Below the pieces are notes generated by a model. The model saw nothing but the letters and a program-made list of their open reading frames with translations. It did no database searches and was not told the DNA's origin. Made by a program: the position numbers and the translations under genes. A DNA stretch of 38,107 bases from Actinomycetota bacterium (lineage in GTDB: Bacteria > Actinomycetota > Acidimicrobiia > Acidimicrobiales > Ilumatobacteraceae), in the NCBI GenBank assembly GCA_009703055.1, contig WLGW01000011.1, forward strand, positions 1 through 38,107, read 5' to 3'. Numbering within the stretch: the first letter of the stretch is position 1; each line of letters begins with the position of its first letter. Shown in pieces: positions 33,443 through 38,107 of this stretch.

Positions 33443-34383
33443 GCGGCAAGCGTGGACCCCGAAGTGCAGAAGACCGCGTCCGCGGACTCTTGGTGATGTT
33501 GCCATGGCTGATGCAGCGCAAGCGCGTTGCTATTGCCGATATGGCAAAGCAGTTCAATATGAGCGAGTCTGACCTCATCGAAGACATTGAGTTGGCTTCC
33601 ATGTGTGGCTTGCCACCGTATTCTCCGTATGAACTCACAGAGGTGTACATCGACGAGGATTACATCCTTGTAGGGCCCAATAAGTACTTTGAACGTCGCC
33701 TTGAACTCACATCATCCGAGGCATTTGGTCTCAGTCTCCTTGCCGCAGCAGCTGAAGAAATGCCTGGGTTTACTCGCGGCAAAGACTTGAAGAATGCTCT
33801 GAAAAAGTTGCGCAAAATTTTGGGTGAGGGCATTGTTGACGTCGACGTTGAGTCTCCACAGTTTTTGAATGACGTGACGGACGCATCGCAAACAGGGGAG
33901 CGTCTGCGATTGACGTATTGGACTCCGGCACGTAACGAAGAATCAGATCGTCTTGTTACCGTGCGCTCGGTCTTTACTGACCGTGGCCATTGGTACATCG
34001 CTGCCGATGATGATGCATCGGGAGATCGTCGCCATTTCCGTGTCGACCGTATTCGCAACGTGGAAAACACGGGCATCTTTGTTCCTGTCGTTGCAGAGCC
34101 AGTGCAGGTGCCGTCGTGGTTCGCTGACGCTGCGGACAAGCTAGTGGTGACGCTTGATGTTGCTGCCGAGGCCGGCTGGGTAGTGGAGAGCTACCCCTGT
34201 CGTTCGCTGACCGAGAATGCTGATGGGTCATTTCGTGTGGAGATGGTTGTCAACAGCGAGCATTGGCTGGGGCGCTTGCTCTTGCGCGGCGGAGGCTTAG
34301 TGAAGGTTGTGGAGCCGACCAACATGTCAGGTCTTCAGCAGACGGTTGCCAAGCAAGTATTGGCGAACTACAACAAGAAGTGA
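33439..34383 (+). CDS. pafC: PafC, WYL-domain DNA-damage regulator subunit
   Basis: A 314-residue partner of PafB with the same architecture: an N-terminal winged helix (VRGLLVMLPWLMQRKRVAIADMAKQFNMS, then EDIELASMCGLPPY), a linker, and a WYL domain around residues 175-205 (RSVFTDRGHWYIAADDDASG). The protein ends with the WCX dimerisation part. PPYSPYELTEVYIDEDYI is a typical PafC segment. Translation is coupled to pafB through an ATGA overlap. It meets the convergent DEDDh exonuclease gene with no gap (stops at 34383 and 34384). Confidence 0.93.
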   Translation: MSGKRGPRSAEDRVRGLLVMLPWLMQRKRVAIADMAKQFNMSESDLIEDIELASMCGLPPYSPYELTEVYIDEDYILVGPNKYFERRLELTSSEAFGLSLLAAAAEEMPGFTRGKDLKNALKKLRKILGEGIVDVDVESPQFLNDVTDASQTGERLRLTYWTPARNEESDRLVTVRSVFTDRGHWYIAADDDASGDRRHFRVDRIRNVENTGIFVPVVAEPVQVPSWFADAADKLVVTLDVAAEAGWVVESYPCRSLTENADGSFRVEMVVNSEHWLGRLLLRGGGLVKVVEPTNMSGLQQTVAKQVLANYNKK

Positions 34384-34980
34384 TTAGGAAAACAGGTCGG
34401 GCAACTGATCTGGTTTCTGAACATCCATCTCGCGCATGAGATGGATGAGTAATTCGGCAGTTGCGGTGGCATCTGATTTTGCCTCATGGGCATTTTCGTG
34501 GTCGATGCCGTAGTGCTCGCACAAAGCATGCAGTGAATGCTTGCGGGTGCGGTCCTGGTCGGTTCTTCGAGCGAGCGCGAGTGTGTCGACATATGTGTCG
34601 ATCTTGTTCTCGAGACCAACTCGCGCAGATTCGGCATGCAAAAAGTTGATATCAAACATGGCGTTATGGGCAGTGAAGACGTTGCCTTTGCTGATGGTCC
34701 ACACTTTTTCAAGAGCTTCGCGAAGAGGCATACCCTGGGCGACTTGCTCCACTGAGATTCCGTGCACATGTTCAGCCCCGTGTGTGTACTGGGCAGGGTT
34801 TTCTGGCCGAACAACGGTGTCGAAGGATTCAACTATTTCGCCCTCACCGTTAATGACAATGGCAGCCACTTGAATCACTCGATCTGTTTCAGGATCTATT
34901 CCTGTGGTTTCAAAATCGACAACTGCGAATGACACATCACGCATTGATGATGTTGTTTTTTGTTCGTTGTTGTTTGTCAT
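34384..34980 (-). CDS. DEDDh 3'-5' exonuclease (DnaQ/epsilon-like)
   Basis: A 198-residue exonuclease. Exo I is FAVVDFETTGIDPETDRVIQ (Asp and Glu), Exo II TAHNAMFDINFL (Asp), and Exo III HEAKSDATATAELL, with the His and Asp of the DEDDh type. HGISVEQVAQGMPL between Exo I and II is typical of epsilon-like proteins. There is no UvrC-like or helicase fusion. It may proofread or trim DNA ends during repair, and it sits opposite pafBC. ATG at 34980 is chosen because TACAGT (34988-34993, minus strand) is 7 bases upstream. Confidence 0.9.
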   Translation of the reverse strand: MTNNNEQKTTSSMRDVSFAVVDFETTGIDPETDRVIQVAAIVINGEGEIVESFDTVVRPENPAQYTHGAEHVHGISVEQVAQGMPLREALEKVWTISKGNVFTAHNAMFDINFLHAESARVGLENKIDTYVDTLALARRTDQDRTRKHSLHALCEHYGIDHENAHEAKSDATATAELLIHLMREMDVQKPDQLPDLFS

Positions 34981-35030
34981 AAGTGAAACTGTAAGCGCAG
35001 GGTGATGCAACGTAGGGAAAACACGTGGTG

Positions 35031-35426
35031 TTATGCAGTCGGTGGTGTCATGAGATCAACGATTGCATGTCGATCAAAGTAATCGCGCCACAACGTGAAC
35101 TTGCCGTTCTCAATTTCGAACACTCCTGCAACGGGCAGCGTTCCCCATTTGCCATGAATCTCCACACGATCATCTCGTTCGTTGAGGACGGTGCCCTTTG
35201 TAAGGTCACCCGAAGAAGTTTGACGCAAGATTCTCCAGTCAATTCCTGTACACATTCCGAAGAATCCGCTCAAGGTGTCGGTGAGAGCTTGTGGACCGAA
35301 CGCTTTGCCCATCGGCACATTGTCGTATTCAAAGTCATCGGTGACCATTGCAGCTGCACGGTCGAGATCTCGAGCGACGAGGGCAGCAATGAATTCATTG
35401 ACGAGTTCTTCAGGAGTAGAGGCCAT
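35031..35426 (-). CDS. SnoaL-like/limonene-epoxide-hydrolase-like protein
   Basis: A 131-residue NTF2-fold protein. TPEELVNEFIAALVARDLDRAAAMVTDDFEYDNVPMGKAFG and GMCTGIDWRIL are the usual pattern of the SnoaL-like / limonene-1,2-epoxide hydrolase family, in which Asp and Arg residues in the pocket would act on the substrate. The C-terminal FTLWRDYFDRHAI is also typical. The substrate is unknown. ATG at 35426 is chosen with CACAAT 6 bases upstream. The phoH-type gene ends 21 bases upstream on the same strand. Confidence 0.8.
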   Translation of the reverse strand: MASTPEELVNEFIAALVARDLDRAAAMVTDDFEYDNVPMGKAFGPQALTDTLSGFFGMCTGIDWRILRQTSSGDLTKGTVLNERDDRVEIHGKWGTLPVAGVFEIENGKFTLWRDYFDRHAIVDLMTPPTA

Positions 35427-35447
35427 GCACAAATTGTGCCACAGGCA

Positions 35448-36869
35448 CTACAGAAGTTCGGCGGCGAGACTTGCGACTTCGCTGCGTTCGCATGAAGCAA
35501 GCGTCACATGTCCGAAACAGCTTTGGTTTGCAAAGGCGTGAATCAAGACCGCCAAGGCATTGTTGGACTCGCCCATGTAAGGAGCGTCAATCTGGCTGGT
35601 GTCTCCGGTGAAGATGACTTTTGTTCCTTCACCAATGCGCGTGAGGATTGTCTTGAGCGTTGTGGGCTCAAGGTTTTGTGCTTCGTCCACGACAACAAAC
35701 TGACGATGGAGCGAGCGACCACGTAAGAATGTGACGGATTCGAGAGAGAGTTGCCCACGTGCAGTGAAATCCTCAATTAAGCGGCGGGCATCGTGGCTGC
35801 TGCGCTGGTCTGTGAGGGCAACGATTGCATCGTGAATGGCGGACATCCACGGATCGAGCTTTTCATCAAGCCCACCGGGGAGGAATCCGACATCGGCACG
35901 GCCTACCGGGACCAAGGGCCGGTACACAGCGAGTTTTTCGTAGGTGCGATTCTCGACGACTTGCTCGAGGCCAGCGGCAATTGCCATCACCGTCTTGCCG
36001 GTACCGGCACGACCATCAAGGGCAATCACACTGACATCAGGATCCATGAGGAGTTCCAGTGCGAAACGCTGTTCTTTAGAGCGCGCTCGCAGGCCCCATG
36101 CTTCGGGAGATGCTGCTGAGAGAAGTTCGGTCATTTCGCCGTTGCAACGCACGAGAGCAGACTGGGAACCCGATCGCACCACTGCGAATTCATTCACAAC
36201 GAGTTCTGCATTTCCACCAAAGGCATCTGTAGGAACTTCGCCGTTGTTGTAGAGCGAGTTCACAATCTCGCTGGAGACATCAAGAGTGAACCATCCCATG
36301 GGGCGAGTGTTCGCGGCGCGGCCAACGGGCTGATGCTCTGCAGCAACAAGACCGAGGTGCGCTGCTTTGATACGTAACCCCGCGTCATTGGAAATGACTT
36401 GTGTGGGTGCGAAACGTGATTGGCCGAGGGCGGCGCCGATGATCCTGTTGTCAGGAATCTCTGGATTCAGGCCGTTTTCGATGAGTCTGTCGCGCTGGAT
36501 GCCATTGACTTCAATGTGGATAGTGGCGCCACCGGGCTCTGAGTTCAAAGGAATGGGCTCATGAATGGATCCACCAGCACCTTTACGCAGATCTTCAATT
36601 GTGCGAAGTGCGGTACGAGCAGAACGACCAACATCATCGGGGCGACTCTTCAAACCATCAAGTTCTTCGATGACTGTGAGCGGAATGACGATGTCGCAAC
36701 CGGGGAATGAATGAAGACATCCGGGATCAGCAATCAAAACTGATGTGTCGATAACGATGCGCGTGCGTACAACAGACTCAGAATTCGAGGTGCTCGACGC
36801 TGTCCCACGTGGTGACCAAACGTCTGCACCGATCTGCTCCGCAACATGATCGATGTCTTCATCATTCAC
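35448..36869 (-). CDS. PIN-PhoH fusion ATPase/ribonuclease (PhoH2 type)
   Basis: A protein of about 473 residues joining an N-terminal PIN nuclease domain (about 37-165; RIVIDTSVLIADP with the first acidic ligand Asp41, ISNDAGLRIKA with others) and a C-terminal PhoH ATPase (about 250-473; Walker A DGRAGTGKTVMA, Walker B FVVVDEAQNLEP, and VIFTGDTSQID). In mycobacteria this fusion is an ATP-driven RNA helicase/ribonuclease. The start is uncertain: GTG at 36869 is used because upstream codons come from very AT-rich, Lys/Phe-biased DNA that looks non-coding. ATG at 36995, with a GGAG before it, would add 42 residues. Confidence 0.85.
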   Translation of the reverse strand: MNDEDIDHVAEQIGADVWSPRGTASSTSNSESVVRTRIVIDTSVLIADPGCLHSFPGCDIVIPLTVIEELDGLKSRPDDVGRSARTALRTIEDLRKGAGGSIHEPIPLNSEPGGATIHIEVNGIQRDRLIENGLNPEIPDNRIIGAALGQSRFAPTQVISNDAGLRIKAAHLGLVAAEHQPVGRAANTRPMGWFTLDVSSEIVNSLYNNGEVPTDAFGGNAELVVNEFAVVRSGSQSALVRCNGEMTELLSAASPEAWGLRARSKEQRFALELLMDPDVSVIALDGRAGTGKTVMAIAAGLEQVVENRTYEKLAVYRPLVPVGRADVGFLPGGLDEKLDPWMSAIHDAIVALTDQRSSHDARRLIEDFTARGQLSLESVTFLRGRSLHRQFVVVDEAQNLEPTTLKTILTRIGEGTKVIFTGDTSQIDAPYMGESNNALAVLIHAFANQSCFGHVTLASCERSEVASLAAELL

Positions 36870-37313
36870 CGTGCGAGATGTGAAGTGGTGGATATCGAAG
36901 TGAACTTTTTGTTTCGAAAAGGTTCTGAAAGAGATTTTTGAGGGATATTTCAGAAATTTTTTAAAATTTTTTTCAGACGAAAAAGTGACACTCATCACGC
37001 TCCGAAAAAGCTGTGAACAACCGATATTGATGAAGCCCTTGCGGCGCTTGGGATTGCGAAGATTCAATGATGAGTGAAATATCAAAAACCCTTTATCCAC
37101 AAGAGGTTTTGAAAAGTAGACCTCGGGAAACCCTTGCAATTATTGAGTTTGATGAGATTCTGGGCAGAAGAATCATTGCGCGAGGAGAAGTGCGATGCGG
37201 TGAAACGTTGTCGCTCCGATGAACAGTGATCACAAAATTTTCGCCCTGGCGCGCGCGTGTGATCGAGATCAAATCAGTCGCCGCGATTTCTCCCAAAAAC
37301 GAGATAGTTGCAT

Positions 37314-37337
37314 TTGCAAGTAATCGAATGCTTGCAA
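37314..37337. promoter_or_regulatory. Inverted repeat upstream of the HU gene
   Basis: TTGCAAG and CTTGCAA face each other across 10 bases, 58 bases before the HU start codon. The second arm could also act as a -35 element. It may be a regulator site for the HU operon; no protein can be named. Confidence 0.3.
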
Positions 37338-37382
37338 TTGTTGAAATTTGCTACTCAACTTATTCCAACCACTCCGATTCCG

Positions 37383-37388
37383 AGGAGG
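37383..37388 (+). promoter_or_regulatory. Perfect Shine-Dalgarno site of the HU gene
   Basis: AGGAGG lies 7 bases before ATG 37396. It is the only perfect ribosome-binding site I noticed in this window, where most genes lack one, and suggests very strong translation of HU from a leadered mRNA. Confidence 0.7.
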
Positions 37389-37395
37389 AAACACA

Positions 37396-37680
37396 ATGAC
37401 CAAAGCAGAACTCATCGAAGAGATTGCAAAGCAAGCTGAGTGCACGAAGGCAGACGCCGAGCGCACTCTCACAGCTTTCTTTGACTTAGTAGTTGCTTCT
37501 ACCAAGAAGGGCGAAAAAGTGGCATGGCCGGGCTTCGGCTCGTTCAGCACCACTGCTCGCAAGGAGCGCACCGGTCGCAACCCACAAACGGGTGCGGCAG
37601 TAACGGTTCCCGCCTCAACTGCGATGAAGTTCACAGCGAGCTCAACATTAAAAGCTCAGCTGAACCCAAACCGTAAGTAA
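37396..37680 (+). CDS. HU-family nucleoid protein (core only)
   Basis: A 94-residue DNA-bending protein of the HU/IHF family, the normal bacterial HU length. It starts MTKAELIEEIAKQAECTKAD (helices for dimerisation), has VAWPGFGSFSTTARKERTGRNPQTG, the conserved saddle and DNA-binding arm with the intercalating Pro in VTVPAS, and ends FTASSTLKAQLN. In mycobacteria and streptomycetes one HU paralogue carries a long Lys/Ala/Pro tail; here the protein stops after the core, and a tail-like gene follows 27 bases later. A perfect AGGAGG fixes the start. Confidence 0.95.
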   Translation: MTKAELIEEIAKQAECTKADAERTLTAFFDLVVASTKKGEKVAWPGFGSFSTTARKERTGRNPQTGAAVTVPASTAMKFTASSTLKAQLNPNRK

Positions 37681-37707
37681 CCACTTACCCAACGATAGGA
37701 AACTAAA

Positions 37708-38022
37708 GTGGCAGCAAAGAAGAAAGCAGCAGCTAAAAAAGCTCCTGCACGCAAGAAGAAAGCAGCAGCTAAGAAGGCTCCTGCACGCAAGAAGAAAGCA
37801 GCAGCTAAGAAGGCTCCTGCAAAGAAGAAGAAGGCAGCCAAGAAGGCAGCCCCTGCAAAGAAGAAGAAGGCTGCTAAGAAGGCAGCCCCAGCAAAGCGCA
37901 AGGCAGCCAAGAAGGCAGCCCCAGCTAAGCGCAAGGCAGCCAAGAAGGCAGCCCCAGCAAAGAAGAAGGCAGCTGCAAAGCGCAAGCCTGCCGCCCGTAA
38001 GAAGGCAGCAAAGAAGAAGTAA
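37708..38022 (+). CDS. Lys/Ala/Pro-rich histone-H1-like protein
   Basis: A 104-residue, extremely basic protein composed almost only of Lys, Ala, Pro and Arg in repeats such as AAAKKAPARKKK and AAKKAAPAKRK. It looks like the C-terminal tail of actinobacterial HU proteins (HupB, HupS) or histone H1/Hc1 proteins, which condense DNA by charge. There is no globular domain. GTG at 37708 follows AGGAAA by a few bases. It lies 27 bases after the HU gene and before a strong terminator, so the two form one operon. A non-functional repeat-driven frame is unlikely, since the frame is uninterrupted and has its own ribosome site. Confidence 0.85.
   Translation: MAAKKKAAAKKAPARKKKAAAKKAPARKKKAAAKKAPAKKKKAAKKAAPAKKKKAAKKAAPAKRKAAKKAAPAKRKAAKKAAPAKKKAAAKRKPAARKKAAKKK
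37711..38019 (+). repeat. Low-complexity internal repeats of the H1-like gene
   Basis: Units such as GCAGCTAAGAAGGCTCC (three near-identical early copies) and AAGGCAGCCAAGAAGGCAG (several later copies) recur with few changes. Two unit types, an early one with GCACGC and a later one with GCAAAG, suggest two rounds of slippage. Copy number may vary between strains. Confidence 0.75.
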
Positions 38023-38069
38023 TTCTTCTTTCGCTCTTTTAAGCGAAAAAACCAACCGGCTCGGAGTGC

Positions 38070-38105
38070 AGAAGAGGGGGACGCAAGTCCCCCTCTTCTC
38101 TTTTG
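38070..38105 (+). terminator. Rho-independent terminator of the HU operon
   Basis: A perfect 13-bp stem (AGAAGAGGGGGAC at 38070-38082 with its complement at 38087-38099) closes on a GCAA tetraloop and is followed by CTTTTGT. A smaller hairpin, TTTCGCT/AGCGAAA at 38029-38048, precedes it. This is the only strong terminator I found in the window. Confidence 0.92.
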
Positions 38106-38107
38106 TA

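Larger units (their letters stand above)
36870..37395. other. AT-rich intergenic region with DnaA-box-like sites
   Basis: About 525 bases without a convincing gene. Seen in it: TTCTGAAA (36923-36930) inverted at 36948-36955, followed by a run of A/T to about 36973; TGTGAACAA (37012-37020), one mismatch from a reverse actinobacterial DnaA box; TTATCCACA (37093-37101), a perfect DnaA-box consensus; and an inverted repeat TTGCAAG/CTTGCAA (37314-37320 and 37331-37337) in front of the HU gene. It must contain the promoters of the PhoH-type and HU genes, but I could not place them with confidence. Confidence 0.5.

Noticed and set aside
37012-37101. Chromosomal replication origin
   Set aside because: Only one perfect and one imperfect DnaA box were seen, and dnaA, dnaN, gyrB or rpmH are absent from the flanks.
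36870-37139. The PhoH-type reading frame stays open for another 90 codons upstream
   Set aside because: The added part is Lys/Phe/Ser-rich and encoded by AT-rich DNA with hairpins, as expected for non-coding sequence, and has no similarity to PIN domains. GTG at 36869 was used, with ATG at 36995 as alternative.
37656-37985. Long open frames on the minus strand opposite the HU tail gene, rich in Ala, Phe and Leu
   Set aside because: They are the antisense readings of Lys/Ala codon repeats (AAG gives CTT, GCA gives TGC) and have no start context; pure mirror of the plus-strand gene.

Overview
The window looks like chromosomal DNA from an actinobacterium, most likely of the class Acidimicrobiia. 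No marker gene proves the class, so this is an inference. The evidence is moderate GC by eye, a PafB-PafC pair of WYL regulators, a 28-residue bL37-like ribosomal protein (known from mycobacteria), Thr/Pro-rich tails on exported proteins, and genes that mostly lack a Shine-Dalgarno sequence. Instead they carry a TAnnnT -10 hexamer 6 to 9 bases before the start codon, the arrangement expected for leaderless mRNAs. I used this pattern to choose many start codons.

Layout. 1-1.8 kb: a thioredoxin-like protein diverges from a flavin/F420-type oxidoreductase plus dienelactone hydrolase pair. 1.84-2.53 kb: a pentapeptide-repeat gene lies between two near-identical 30-bp copies of the 3' end of the neighbouring lyase gene, which suggests an insertion. 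2.5-9.6 kb: two citrate-lyase-family CoA lyases, a HAD phosphatase, a probable methylsuccinyl-CoA dehydrogenase, a serine hydrolase, a YbhN-type flippase and a MaoC hydratase. The lyases, dehydrogenase and hydratase fit the lower half of the ethylmalonyl-CoA pathway. 9.6-15.5 kb: MutY, an alpha/beta hydrolase, a metallo-beta-lactamase-fold hydrolase, a flavin reductase, a MauE-like membrane protein, oligopeptidase B and an Asp-ligand type ferredoxin.

15.5-18 kb: an HxlR regulator with a perfect 16-bp palindrome upstream, a truncated second HxlR copy, a secreted protein with two tandem HNH domains, and the bL37-like gene. 18-20 kb: a glyoxalase-fold protein, a RecB-like nuclease with an iron-sulfur staple, an unknown small protein and tRNA-Leu(UAA). 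20-23 kb, minus strand: a NarL-type two-component system leads directly into a TasA/camelysin-like exported protein and its SipW-type signal peptidase, with perfect palindromes in between. 23-26.6 kb: an N-succinylamino-acid-racemase/OSBS family enzyme beside an M20 amidohydrolase, then argG on the other strand.

26.6-32.4 kb: a small membrane protein, a glycosyltransferase, an L,D-transpeptidase, a DUF305 protein, BioY, a TetR regulator and glucose-6-phosphate isomerase. 32.5-36.9 kb: PafB-PafC, a DEDDh exonuclease, a SnoaL-like protein and a PIN-PhoH protein. After an AT-rich intergenic region the window ends with HU and a separate Lys/Ala-rich histone-H1-like gene, closed by a strong terminator. 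In many actinobacteria these two parts are fused in one HU protein.
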